Shown: positions 6,664 through 13,701 of the stretch, piece after piece
How the letters are laid out: the number at the start of each line of letters is the position of its first letter
How positions within the stretch are numbered: position 1 is the stretch's first letter
Source of the DNA: Lysinibacillus fusiformis
GTDB lineage: Bacteria; Bacillota; Bacilli; Bacillales_A; Planococcaceae
Direction: 5' to 3'
Assembly (NCBI RefSeq): GCF_007362955.1
Contig: NZ_CP041696.1
Span: 372,001-436,000 of the forward strand
DNA length: 64,000 nucleotides
Position numbers and translations under genes: made by a program
Notes under the pieces: model-generated
The model's database searches: none
The model's input: only the letters and a program-made list of their open reading frames with translations
What the model was told of the DNA's origin: nothing

Positions 6664-7077
6664 ATGTGCATAGACAAAAATAATTGTATTTGTTTATCTA
6701 CACCTAGAAAATGCGATGCGTCTGGTCCATTTGTAGCTATCGATATAAAATGCATAAACACACCTGTTGGCAACAACGAAGGTTCAATAATTTCTTTTTC
6801 CTCTGGAATTTCAAATTCTGTAGTTATTATTGTAGGCACTTTAATGGGAGCTAGTCTCATAGGGTTTGGTACTGCTACAAATGCACGTGTTGATTTAGCT
6901 CCACCTGTCGCCGGAGTTCCAGCAGGAATAACTTTTGGTTCGGCAGAAATAGAGCCAGTACATGTCTCCGTTGGTGATCGTTTATTGATGGTATTTTTTA
7001 TTTCATCTGTAATAAATCCTCCTGCATTAATCACCACAGTTACCGGTAATGCCAGTGCGGGTATTAATATTGTATAA
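6664..7077 (+). CDS. BclB-like exosporium protein C-terminal domain
   Basis: 137 residues from ATG 6664 (AAGGAGGG seven bases upstream). The pattern GPFVAIDIKC ... SIISFSSG ... GASLIGFG ... LAPPVAGVPAG ... VGDRLLMVFFISS ... GNASAGINIV matches the C-terminal domain of BclB-type exosporium glycoproteins, which ends in ASAGVN. The collagen-like repeat is absent and the domain is shorter than usual, so it may be a minimal or reduced version. It is the only plus-strand gene here and sits between two copies of the winged-helix gene end. A spore-surface gene on a prophage suggests lysogenic change of the spore coat. Confidence 0.7.
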   Translation: MCIDKNNCICLSTPRKCDASGPFVAIDIKCINTPVGNNEGSIISFSSGISNSVVIIVGTLMGASLIGFGTATNARVDLAPPVAGVPAGITFGSAEIEPVHVSVGDRLLMVFFISSVINPPALITTVTGNASAGINIV

Positions 7078-7091
7078 AAGAATTCCCTCTA

Positions 7092-7124
7092 AACTAAGTA
7101 CATGATCGATACATGCACTTAGTT
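7092..7124. terminator. Hairpin between convergent genes
   Basis: An inverted repeat (AACTAAGT-x-CATG / CATG-x-ACTTAGTT) lies just after the BclB-like gene and overlaps the stop of the opposing winged-helix gene. It lacks a strong T-run, so termination is only probable. Confidence 0.45.
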
Positions 7125-7969
7125 ATTTGTGGAAAACTATCACGTTCGTTTAACCAATTATAAAACGGTACTGGACGTTCTTTGTGGGTCTTGTCCTCCA
7201 CAGATGATGATTTACTAGACTTCATGCTTGAACGCTCAACAGCCTTACTATAAGCCCCTACAAATACAGCTCTTAATGTACTAGCAACTGTCAGTACACC
7301 TTCTTTAATGTCCATAGCAATTTTGAATAGGACGTTCTTAGCTTTTATGAAGTCAGGTGCACTATGAACCTGAGCAGCTAATACAACCTTATGTAATTCA
7401 TCTTTTAGGTTATCTGCTAAAGGTAAGCTATTCATGAAATCAAACAGTATCACTTGATACTCATTCATGTATTCCTTACAAGCTTCTTTCTCAGCGTGAG
7501 CATCTATATATACTTGCTGTAAAGTGCTTGTTTTAAAAGAAGAAAGATTAAAAGATTTAGATGATTGGTTTTCAGATTGTGGAGGACAAACCGCGTCATT
7601 ACTAGCTTCGTTAGCTGTCTCTCGTTGGGACACGCTCGATGGGACATAAGGTAAAATACGATAAATACTAGCCCCTTTTATGCCGTTTAATTTCGTACCA
7701 GGTACTTTATCGATGATGCCCAATGACTCTAATTTCTTAATTGACCGATAAACTGTCTTTGTACTAATCTCTAATGCTGTAGCAATTGTGGCTGCCTTCA
7801 AATGACAAGCCCCCGGATGTTCCAGTGAATGACTAGCAAGCTTGAAAACGATGGCACGTTCACTCTCAGTTAAATTAAAGTAATGAACTGCTATGTGGTC
7901 CTCCAAACTCTTATCCATATCTGCTACTGATTCAAATGTTGTGTATGCTGCTAAGTATTCAAATGCCAT
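7094..7969 (-). CDS. Winged-helix DNA-binding protein with altered C-terminus
   Basis: 291 residues from ATG 7969 (GAGGTG six bases upstream). Residues about 25-110 form a winged helix-turn-helix (LKAATIATALEISTKTVYRS, IKKLESLGIIDK, then a basic wing ending in YRILPY). The remainder is helical and resembles the DnaD-like or RepX-type extension of phage and plasmid replication regulators. The last 14 residues (ITKCMYRSCT region) do not continue as in the duplicated fragment at 6477-6572, so the C-terminus was replaced by an insertion. Copies of the 10-mer repeat at 7193 and 7578 lie in the gene. Likely regulator or replication accessory protein. Confidence 0.55.
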   Translation of the reverse strand: MAFEYLAAYTTFESVADMDKSLEDHIAVHYFNLTESERAIVFKLASHSLEHPGACHLKAATIATALEISTKTVYRSIKKLESLGIIDKVPGTKLNGIKGASIYRILPYVPSSVSQRETANEASNDAVCPPQSENQSSKSFNLSSFKTSTLQQVYIDAHAEKEACKEYMNEYQVILFDFMNSLPLADNLKDELHKVVLAAQVHSAPDFIKAKNVLFKIAMDIKEGVLTVASTLRAVFVGAYSKAVERSSMKSSKSSSVEDKTHKERPVPFYNWLNERDSFPQITKCMYRSCT

Positions 7970-8032
7970 CGTTTTCACCTCACTTTCAATTCACGAACAT
8001 TCAGGATCCATAAAAGTTAATTTCGTTCGTGT

Positions 8033-8251
8033 TTAAAACTTTTGGACGTAGTGTTGCAAATCTTTAAACTTTGCTTTGACATACTCTGGAATGTCTTTTC
8101 CAAAATAAGCTTCATGCAATCCTGATTTTTTATTAAGCTTGCAGACTGTGATGTCCACCTGTACTAATCCAAGATGTTCAAACACCTTATAAGTTATTTT
8201 CCACTGACCATTTTTAGAGAACCATTCACCACGTTTAAGTATGTTCACCAT
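8033..8251 (-). CDS. Unidentified 72-residue protein
   Basis: From ATG 8251 (or ATG 8290 if longer). The protein is strand-rich and basic (NILKRGEWFSKNGQWKITYK, then VQVDITVCKL) and looks like a small folded cytosolic domain. It is divergent from the helix-turn-helix gene at 8422 and its start region contains one of the two operator-like palindromes, so the HTH protein probably represses it. Function unknown. Confidence 0.5.
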   Translation of the reverse strand: MVNILKRGEWFSKNGQWKITYKVFEHLGLVQVDITVCKLNKKSGLHEAYFGKDIPEYVKAKFKDLQHYVQKF

Positions 8252-8260
8252 AATCCAACT

Positions 8261-8348
8261 TTCACTAAATAGTGTATTTAATACATCCATTGATAATAAT
8301 ATATATCACCAAAGTGTATAAGTAAATAAAAATTCACTAAAAAGTGAA
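8261..8348. promoter_or_regulatory. Two operator-like palindromes in a divergent control region
   Basis: TTCACTAAATAGTGTA (8261-8276) and TTCACTAAAAAGTGAA (8333-8348) share the form TTCACT-N4-AGTGAA, the second being a perfect dyad. A third, looser dyad (TATCACC...GTGTATA) lies between them. A TATAAT box at 8379-8384 precedes the HTH gene. The arrangement fits autoregulation by the HTH protein at 8422-8631. Confidence 0.6.
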
Positions 8349-8421
8349 ATTATATTCCATTCAGGTGTATTTATGCGATATAATAGTGGTAACAATAAAT
8401 GATGAGGTAGGTGTTTGATTA

Positions 8422-8631
8422 ATGGGAATGGCAAAGAAGATTAAATTGTTAATGGTTGAAAGAGATATTACAGCTTCTAAATTAGCTGAAAAGCTTGGTA
8501 CCTCCCAATCGAATATTTCCAACAAACTAAAGAGAGATAATTTCAGCGAAAAGGAATTAGAAGATATTGCAGAAGTATTAGAAGCTAAATACGAGGCTCA
8601 CTTTGTTCTAGAGGATGGACGTAAATTTTAG
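8422..8631 (+). CDS. Cro/CI-type HTH regulator (second switch)
   Basis: 69 residues with an XRE-family helix-turn-helix near the N-terminus (TASKLAEKLGTSQSNISNKL). Length is that of a Cro-like repressor. ATG 8422 follows GAGGTAGGTG at longer than ideal spacing; ATG 8428 is an alternative. It is not the main immunity repressor (46699-47124) but has its own operators and terminator. It may control the divergent 72-residue gene and the plus-strand accessory cluster. Confidence 0.7.
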   Translation: MGMAKKIKLLMVERDITASKLAEKLGTSQSNISNKLKRDNFSEKELEDIAEVLEAKYEAHFVLEDGRKF

Positions 8632-8632
8632 A

Positions 8633-8667
8633 AAGCAGATAACTAATTACGGTTGTCTGTTTTTTAT
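8633..8667 (+). terminator. Intrinsic terminator
   Basis: CAGATAAC / GTTGTCTG stem followed by TTTTTT, right after the HTH gene. Confidence 0.75.
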
Positions 8668-8722
8668 GTGTACATTCAATGTGTAATTTCCTAAAATGGA
8701 AATATAGAGGGAGGTATTTAAA

Positions 8723-9586
8723 ATGAAAAGTTCACTTGAAAAGAAAACAATTGAAAAGAAACCATTTTATAAGAAATGGTGGTTTATTATAATTGTTGTA
8801 TTCTTTATGATTGGCATTTTAGGCAATATTTTTGAATCTGACGAATCAAAGGCAGCACGTGAAGCTGAAAAGAATATAAATAAAGTAACAACAATTACAC
8901 CAGAGGAATTTAAAAAGCTGGAAAAAGGTATGAGTTTAGACGAAGTAAAGAAAACCGTAGGTGGTAAACCGAAAAATCCAGATGCAAAAGAAAATGATGA
9001 TTTATTATTATTTTTAGACTACGATGGAGAAAATGGAGTAAATAAAGAATCATCAGTATCACTCATTTTTAAAGATGGAAAATTAAATACTCTTATTGAA
9101 AGTGGTTTATTAGAACCAAAACAAGAGTTATCTAAAGAAGAGAAAGAAAAAATCGAGGAAAATATAGCACAAATAAAAAGTAAGGTTTCAACAGATGAAG
9201 TAGAAAAAATCATTACAGATAAACTAGGTAAAAATAATAACATGAAGAAAAAAGTAATCGAAAAAATAGAAGCAACTGACATTAGTTTAAATCTAATATT
9301 AAATGCCTCAGAAAACTTCACCTTAGATATGACAAAACGTGGTATATGGATGGATTCGGTTAAAATATTAGAACCACTTTCGAAAGTGAATAATATTAAA
9401 CAAATTAATGTTGCCTGGCAACTACCTCTTGTCGATAAATATGGCAATGAAAAAGATGCTACCGTAATGAAATTTAGTATTGATAAAGCAACACTAGATA
9501 AAATAAATTGGGATAAATTCTTAACTGAAAACTTCCCTGAAGTAGTTAATAGTTATGATGAACATCCTGCTTTAAGCAAAAAATAG
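8723..9586 (+). CDS. Membrane-anchored protein with a BamE-like (SmpA/OmlA-type) motif
   Basis: 287 residues, ATG 8723 after GAGGGAGG. A basic N-terminus precedes one transmembrane helix (WWFIIIVVFFMIGILGNIF, residues about 19-37). The segment FKKLEKGMSLDEVKKTVGG, about residues 70-90, resembles the small BamE-like domain found in Gram-positive lipoproteins. A long lysine- and glutamate-rich helical stretch follows, then a second globular domain. It is transcribed alone and terminated at 9586-9612. Probable surface protein expressed from the lysogen; function unknown. Confidence 0.55.
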   Translation: MKSSLEKKTIEKKPFYKKWWFIIIVVFFMIGILGNIFESDESKAAREAEKNINKVTTITPEEFKKLEKGMSLDEVKKTVGGKPKNPDAKENDDLLLFLDYDGENGVNKESSVSLIFKDGKLNTLIESGLLEPKQELSKEEKEKIEENIAQIKSKVSTDEVEKIITDKLGKNNNMKKKVIEKIEATDISLNLILNASENFTLDMTKRGIWMDSVKILEPLSKVNNIKQINVAWQLPLVDKYGNEKDATVMKFSIDKATLDKINWDKFLTENFPEVVNSYDEHPALSKK

Positions 9587-9612
9587 TCACTCTAAACGAG
9601 TGGCTTTTTTTA
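9586..9612 (+). terminator. Intrinsic terminator
   Basis: GTCACT / GAGTGGC stem with seven T, very like the hairpin at 261-288 in the remnant prophage. Confidence 0.75.
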
Positions 9613-9656
9613 ATGAAAATAATTAGCACAATAGGAAAATAAATCATCAATATCTA

Positions 9657-9685
9657 TTGACTTATGTAAACAGATATTATATAAT
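9657..9685 (+). promoter_or_regulatory. Strong sigma-A-type promoter
   Basis: TTGACT (9657-9662), 17-base spacer, TATAAT (9680-9685). It is close to the ideal housekeeping promoter, with only a short leader before the perfect ribosome binding site AAAGGAGGTG (9697-9706). Confidence 0.8.
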
Positions 9686-9712
9686 AAGAGTATAAGAAAG
9701 GAGGTGAACAAA

Positions 9713-9859
9713 GTGGATTACGATAAGATTCTAGCTTACCTAGTAGCTATCGCAACAATCGCAAACTTACTTACAAGTTCAGCGAAAAACATAAGCGATA
9801 TGAAAAGTAAGAAAAAAGAAAAGCGACGCCCCTCTCGCAAAGGAAAACGTCGCAAGTAA
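9713..9859 (+). CDS. Small hydrophobic peptide with basic tail, 48 aa
   Basis: GTG 9713, seven bases after AAAGGAGGTG. The first half is hydrophobic (ILAYLVAIATIANLLT) and the second half is extremely basic (KKKEKRRPSRKGKRRK). Strong promoter, strong ribosome binding site and a following hairpin are features of type I toxin genes, but I see no antisense promoter and the sequence does not match a toxin family I know. Alternatively a small membrane-associated nucleic-acid or lipid binder. It is followed by another small membrane protein. Confidence 0.6.
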   Translation: MDYDKILAYLVAIATIANLLTSSAKNISDMKSKKKEKRRPSRKGKRRK

Positions 9860-9866
9860 CCATATG

Positions 9867-9888
9867 AAGGAGGTTAGCCCCTCCTTTC
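9867..9888 (+). terminator. Hairpin containing a ribosome-binding-site sequence
   Basis: AAGGAGG (9867-9873) pairs with CCTCCTT (9880-9886). It may be an intrinsic terminator for the 48-residue gene. It also buries a perfect Shine-Dalgarno sequence upstream of the gene at 9915, so control of translation is possible. Confidence 0.55.
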
Positions 9889-9914
9889 TATAATCTTATC
9901 ACATCCATTTCATT

Positions 9915-10088
9915 ATGAAAAATATTGGATATGTTGCAGCGTTAGCATTCGCCCTTTACGTATTAACCGATATGGTTAACTGGCAAGAACCAAAGTTTTT
10001 TGATTACTTCATGATTGTCACTTACACAATCTGTCTTTTATTAGTTATATTTAATATTGTCCTGTATTTTAAGAAGAAAAGAGGTTAG
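9915..10088 (+). CDS. Two-helix small membrane protein, 57 aa
   Basis: ATG 9915 opens 57 codons encoding two hydrophobic helices (YVAALAFALYVLTDM and MIVTYTICLLLVIFNIVLYF) and a basic end (KKKRG). No good ribosome binding site lies just upstream other than the one inside the hairpin at 9867-9886, about 40 bases away. The next gene starts five bases after its stop, so the two are co-transcribed. Function unknown. Confidence 0.5.
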   Translation: MKNIGYVAALAFALYVLTDMVNWQEPKFFDYFMIVTYTICLLLVIFNIVLYFKKKRG

Positions 10089-10092
10089 CCAA

Positions 10093-10341
10093 TTGACGGC
10101 ATACAAAGTAGATACTAAAGATGAATTTATTAAGTTGGTACAATCTGAAATATTAACAACCTCAGAAGTTTTGGAGGAACTACAAATATCTCGACAAGCT
10201 TTAAACTCGCTTGTAAAGCGCGGTAAGTTAGTTCCAGTAAAAGAATTAAGTCGAGATAAATTATTTTTAAGAGAAGATATAGAAAGTCGAAAAGAAGCTG
10301 CTAAGGAGCTTCATACAAAATACAGACCATATGATGAATAA
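10093..10341 (+). CDS. Excisionase-like/MerR-type HTH protein
   Basis: 82 residues from TTG 10093, chosen because AAGAGG lies eight bases upstream. The central LTTSEVLEELQISRQALNSLVKRGKL followed by LFLREDIESRKE is a classic HTH_17 winged helix with the RxDIE-type end, as in excisionases and small plasmid regulators. It lies far from the integrase, so a role in accessory gene control is more likely than excision. Confidence 0.6.
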   Translation: MTAYKVDTKDEFIKLVQSEILTTSEVLEELQISRQALNSLVKRGKLVPVKELSRDKLFLREDIESRKEAAKELHTKYRPYDE

Positions 10342-10344
10342 CCA

Positions 10345-10390
10345 AAAAAGACCAGGTACTCACAATTTATATGAGCGCCTGGTCACTTTT
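10345..10390. terminator. Bidirectional terminator
   Basis: GACCAGG / CCTGGTC stem between convergent genes, with T-runs on both sides (ACTTTTG on plus, TTTTTTGG on minus). Confidence 0.8.
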
Positions 10391-10392
10391 GT

Positions 10393-11079
10393 TTAAAATT
10401 TTTGTATAAATAAACCTCCATCAGATTGAATTTCAGCATAAAACACTTCTTCCACATCTTTTATTTTTACCTTGCTTAACTCTTTATTTAACCAATCTCT
10501 ACTTTTACCAACTTCCAATAAATTTTTAGGTAATAATTTCCCATCAGTAATAATTTCTATGGGCAAGTATGCTGGAGATGAAGGATATATTTTTAAATCA
10601 CTTTTTTGTGTACCTTGATATTCAGGCTTTTTGAGAATACTAAGTCTACCATTCGGTTCTAGAATAGCGTAATCTATTTCTGTTATTGAAAAAGTTTGAT
10701 ATTGCCTAATCATCATCGTTAAGTCATCGATATTAACACCTGTTCTTTTTAATGCTTTTCTGTCTATCTCTCCATGCTTTATAATGATTGTAGGTTGACC
10801 ATCAAGGATGACTCTAATTTTCCCAGACTTAAGACTTATATAACTAAGAATTGTAGTAAGTAAACACCAAATTACTAAGCTGAGTAAATCTTTTGTGTAA
10901 TCATTTGTACTCAGAACAACCATATTTGCAGCCATCGAACCTATTGTTATTCCTGTTACATAGTTAAAAAAGGTTAGATGACTTAATTGTTTTTTTCCTA
11001 AAAAGCGTGTAAGAGTTAGAAGGACAAAAAAAGTTATAACTGTTTCAATGGCTATCCGCAAGTAGCTTATATCGTTCAT
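10393..11079 (-). CDS. YetF-family (DUF421) membrane protein
   Basis: 228 residues. Three N-terminal transmembrane helices (AIETVITFFVLLTLTRFLG; a second around TFFNYVTGITIGSMAA; a third near LLSLVIWCLLTTILSYIS) are followed by the soluble DUF421 domain (ILDGQPTIIIKHGEID ... LMMIRQ). This is the architecture of Bacillus YetF, YdfS and YrbG. These proteins appear in spore germination and membrane contexts, but their activity is not settled. On a prophage it is an accessory cargo gene. It is followed by a bidirectional terminator and has its own upstream region, so it is probably expressed in the lysogen. Confidence 0.75.
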   Translation of the reverse strand: MNDISYLRIAIETVITFFVLLTLTRFLGKKQLSHLTFFNYVTGITIGSMAANMVVLSTNDYTKDLLSLVIWCLLTTILSYISLKSGKIRVILDGQPTIIIKHGEIDRKALKRTGVNIDDLTMMIRQYQTFSITEIDYAILEPNGRLSILKKPEYQGTQKSDLKIYPSSPAYLPIEIITDGKLLPKNLLEVGKSRDWLNKELSKVKIKDVEEVFYAEIQSDGGLFIQKF

Positions 11080-11135
11080 TTTTTCACTCCTATCTACTAC
11101 AATAGAATAGTCAAGTATTTAATAAATTAGACAGC

Positions 11136-11175
11136 AAAGCCCAGGCTCAAAATTAATAATTGAGTCCTGGGCTTT
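11136..11175 (-). terminator. Strong intrinsic terminator
   Basis: AAAGCCCAGG pairs with CCTGGGCTTT around a loop that itself contains CAA / TTG. It lies downstream of the Big-2 protein gene and upstream of the YetF-like gene, separating the two. Confidence 0.8.
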
Positions 11176-11230
11176 GTCCTTAAGATAACTAATGCTAGCC
11201 TTCATCAAATTTTATTTAAAATGACTATGA

Positions 11231-12265
11231 TTACTTATATTCATCGACTGTAAAACTAACAATTTTGTCATACATAATATACTCTGTTCTTGAAACGATA
11301 TTTCCAGTCGTTACATTCAAATTAAATTTATAGTACGGCTTCCCCTGTCCAATTTCACGACCATCTAACCAATTCATGAATTGCTCTATTTCTGTTATAG
11401 ATAAATCATACTCATGAATATCTTTAGTCGTCGTTGTAAGTCTTAAAATTGCTCTATTTGCATCGATTTCTGCTTCTTTTACTGTAACCTCTGTTGTTGC
11501 TGATAAGTTGCTTTCATCAGTATTTGTTGCAGTAATTGTCACCTTACCAGCTTTCTTTCCAATTACATTTCCATTGCTATCGACAGAAGCAATCTCTGGA
11601 TCACTACTTGTCCATTGAATTACTTTGTTTTTGTTGGTTGCGTTTTCTGGAAGAATTGTTGCAATAAGTGATTCACTGGAACCAACAGTCAAATCCAATG
11701 TTTCTTTATTTATTTCAAGTGATTCTACAATTGTATCGGGTGGATAAATTTCACCGTCAACATCTATGTCTATTGCATCTATGACAAGAACTTTATTATC
11801 ATCCGTGTATATTTCCACTGAATGCACAACATCTTCCAAACCAGTTTTCTCGTACAATAATATTTGATATCCAAAAGTATCATCACTATTTATAGGATTA
11901 TATGTTTGTGTTATACCGTCAATATTAACCTTCACATTTGAACTAGCAAAAGCATTACCGTTTCGAATTTTAAGTGATATTATTCTAAATTGTGTACCCT
12001 TAAATTTAAATTCAAGACTCCCGTTTCCTGGGTTTGTACTAGGAACTAAACGATGATCTCCCTGAAATGCTTTTGAATCTGTGTGTGTAATCATATTGCT
12101 GCTATACTTAAAAGATTTATAATCATTATTAAACCTTTTCCAACCTTCTTCTGGTTGTAATAACTGCTGTCCAATAGTCGCTGCCACTGCCTTGCTTTCA
12201 TAAAACGTATCTAATGAAAAACTAAATAAAATAATCGCTATTAACAAGCCTAAAATTTTTTTCAT
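11231..12265 (-). CDS. Secreted protein with a Big-2 Ig-like domain
   Basis: 344 residues. A signal peptide (MKKILGLLIAIILFSFSLD, cleavage probably after AVA-A near residue 29) is followed by a beta-sandwich region (about 30-175) resembling carbohydrate-binding modules. A Big-2 domain (about 183-264: LEINKETLDLTVGSS ... WTSSDPEIASVDSNG ... GKVTITATN) and a unique C-terminal domain complete it. Big-2 domains occur in surface adhesins and phage tail proteins. With a signal peptide it is exported by the host, so this is a lysogenic conversion gene rather than a virion part. Ligand unknown. Confidence 0.7.
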   Translation of the reverse strand: MKKILGLLIAIILFSFSLDTFYESKAVAATIGQQLLQPEEGWKRFNNDYKSFKYSSNMITHTDSKAFQGDHRLVPSTNPGNGSLEFKFKGTQFRIISLKIRNGNAFASSNVKVNIDGITQTYNPINSDDTFGYQILLYEKTGLEDVVHSVEIYTDDNKVLVIDAIDIDVDGEIYPPDTIVESLEINKETLDLTVGSSESLIATILPENATNKNKVIQWTSSDPEIASVDSNGNVIGKKAGKVTITATNTDESNLSATTEVTVKEAEIDANRAILRLTTTTKDIHEYDLSITEIEQFMNWLDGREIGQGKPYYKFNLNVTTGNIVSRTEYIMYDKIVSFTVDEYK

Positions 12266-12335
12266 AATTTCCCTCCTAATATTTACTATTATTAAGTATA
12301 CTTTGAATTACTAAATATACCAATGATATAAATAG

Positions 12336-12378
12336 AAAAAGCCCCGGCTTGATTTGATGAGTACCGGGCTTTTTTTAT
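12336..12378 (-). terminator. Intrinsic terminator after the lysis genes
   Basis: AAAAAGCCC / GGGCTTTTT stem overlapping the stop of the endolysin gene; it can act on both strands. Confidence 0.8.
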
Positions 12379-13046
12379 TTAGTTGTTCGTCGCTGTTGAA
12401 TCGTAATATACAATCCAATCAAACGATCAGTTGTCATAGTACCATTCTGTAAATCCTTCAAATGTGAAGCCTGAATAATCCCATCCTTTACAGCCTTAGC
12501 AACATAGTTTTCTGTTTCAGTTTTCATAGCTGGTGAACCTGGATTCCAATTAGTATTTTGTGCCACTTTAATTTCCTCCTTTTTGTCTTCCACAATTAAT
12601 TGGACTTGCATCTTACTGTTACTTGGTACAATTACTTTTCCTAGCACATAACCTTTTGGCATCTTCCAACTTGCTTTAACTTCAAAGTGTGGTCGGTCAA
12701 TACTGCCTACCCAATCACCGCCCCATGTAATGCCTAGCTTTCGTGCGATAGCCCCTACTCGATTAAGAGTAGTCACATCATATAAAGATTGTGGAGGACC
12801 AACAGCAATGTCCCATGCTAAACGTGATTTGTGATTGCTATTTAAGGTCCAGGTAACAATTTGCCCAGGTCTAGTACGACCCTGAGCATATAAGTACTTT
12901 TGGCGTTCCTGTGAGCGATATGTTTCTGTAATGAAGATGTTATAGATGCCTGCCTTGAAGCACTCCTGAAATAGCAATCGACATGCCGTCTGTGCTGCAG
13001 GCGTTAACTCCGCTAAGTCTCGACATGTTGTTGTTACGCTTGTCAT
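12375..13046 (-). CDS. Endolysin, M15 L-Ala-D-Glu/D-Ala-D-Ala peptidase
   Basis: 223 residues. The catalytic domain (about 1-130) has the M15B/C zinc site: N-H-x6-D in SNHKSRLAWD (H72, D79) and DRPHFE (H120). This is the Ply500/CwlK fold that cuts the peptide stems of peptidoglycan. There is no signal peptide, as expected for a holin-released lysin. The C-terminal 60 residues (ENYVAKAVKDGIIQASHL ...) form a helical wall-binding or dimerisation module. It overlaps the holin stop by four bases. Copies of the 10-mer repeat at 12585 and 12790 lie in the gene. Confidence 0.85.
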   Translation of the reverse strand: MTSVTTTCRDLAELTPAAQTACRLLFQECFKAGIYNIFITETYRSQERQKYLYAQGRTRPGQIVTWTLNSNHKSRLAWDIAVGPPQSLYDVTTLNRVGAIARKLGITWGGDWVGSIDRPHFEVKASWKMPKGYVLGKVIVPSNSKMQVQLIVEDKKEEIKVAQNTNWNPGSPAMKTETENYVAKAVKDGIIQASHLKDLQNGTMTTDRLIGLYITIQQRRTTK

Positions 13047-13447
13047 TTAACATTCCCCTCCCCTGATTTATCCTTCACGATTGCTAAAATGTTTTTAATA
13101 AAGTCAGGTGTAGGTAAGCCCATCTTTGTACCGTTTTCCGTGATAGAAATAAATTCGAGTACACAGAATGCAATGGCTGCACCATCACCTGCGTACTCGA
13201 TACCTGGAATAACTAATGCTAGTAAATACACCGAACCGACTAGCATTAAGTAATAAATTTTTCGTATGATGCCGTTAAAACCAATCCGGCTGTTAAGATT
13301 GCGATTTACGATTCCACCCATAATTCCTGTAAAGTAGTCAATAGCCATGAAGCCAATTAATACGGTCACAGCCATCCCTAAACCGTCCACAGAATAAGAC
13401 ACCAAAGTGCCAATTAATCCACTTACTGCAGCAATCCATCTTTCCAT
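13043..13447 (-). CDS. Holin, phage holin family 4
   Basis: 134 residues from ATG 13447, which follows AAAGGAAG; an upstream GTG would place the start inside a terminator-like hairpin and is rejected. Hydrophobic helices (AVSGLIGTLVSYSV, MAVTVLIGFMAIDYFTGIMGGI, YYLMLVGSVYLLALVIPG, AIAFCVLEFISI) with a conserved DY-x-TG turn and the NRNLNSRIGFNGIIRK loop are typical of the TIGR01593 holin family. It forms membrane lesions at the end of the lytic cycle to release the endolysin. Immediately upstream of the endolysin and overlapping it. Confidence 0.85.
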   Translation of the reverse strand: MERWIAAVSGLIGTLVSYSVDGLGMAVTVLIGFMAIDYFTGIMGGIVNRNLNSRIGFNGIIRKIYYLMLVGSVYLLALVIPGIEYAGDGAAIAFCVLEFISITENGTKMGLPTPDFIKNILAIVKDKSGEGNVK

Positions 13448-13467
13448 TACAACACTTCCTTTTTTCG

Positions 13468-13503
13468 CATAATAAAAGCCCTCCACAGATAATCGTGGAA
13501 GAC
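13468..13503 (-). terminator. Terminator-like hairpin made from an inverted pair of the 10-mer
   Basis: On the minus strand GTCTTCCAC and GTGGAGGGC pair around a short loop and are followed by TTTTATTATG. The stem consists of one exact (13478-13487) and one near-exact (13494-13503) copy of the dispersed repeat. It lies between the small gene at 13543 and the holin and could attenuate lysis transcripts. Confidence 0.65.
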
Positions 13504-13542
13504 CTAAAATTTTAATATTTAATTACTAACAAAATGGAACTG

Positions 13543-13701
13543 TTATACACCTTCAGTAGCCGTTAAGATATAATTCTCTACAGCTTGTCTGTAATCTTGA
13601 TTTGTAATGTCATCAATAATATAAGTTTTCTCTGTCTTTGGATTTAACCCGCCATTCATAATTCGTTCCGATGCAATTCTCACTACTACTTGATTTACCA
13701 T
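13543..13701 (-). CDS. Small tail-region protein, 52 aa
   Basis: ATG 13701 (GCAGGAGG nine bases upstream, overlapping the preceding stop as TAATG) opens 52 codons. The form MVNQVVVRIASERIMNGG...AVENYIL resembles short conserved proteins between the tail fibre and lysis genes of Bacillales phages. Such genes often pair with XkdX-type genes, but I do not see the XkdX signature. Function unknown. Confidence 0.55.
   Translation of the reverse strand: MVNQVVVRIASERIMNGGLNPKTEKTYIIDDITNQDYRQAVENYILTATEGV

Noticed and set aside
6603-7037. Minus-strand 144-codon open frame opposite the BclB-like gene
   Set aside because: Its composition mirrors the Gly/Val/Ala-rich plus-strand gene, there is no ribosome binding site, and the plus frame has a clear family match.
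9713-9859. Firm call of a type I toxin-antitoxin pair
   Set aside because: No antisense promoter or antitoxin RNA is visible and the peptide does not match a toxin family I know, so it is left as a candidate only.
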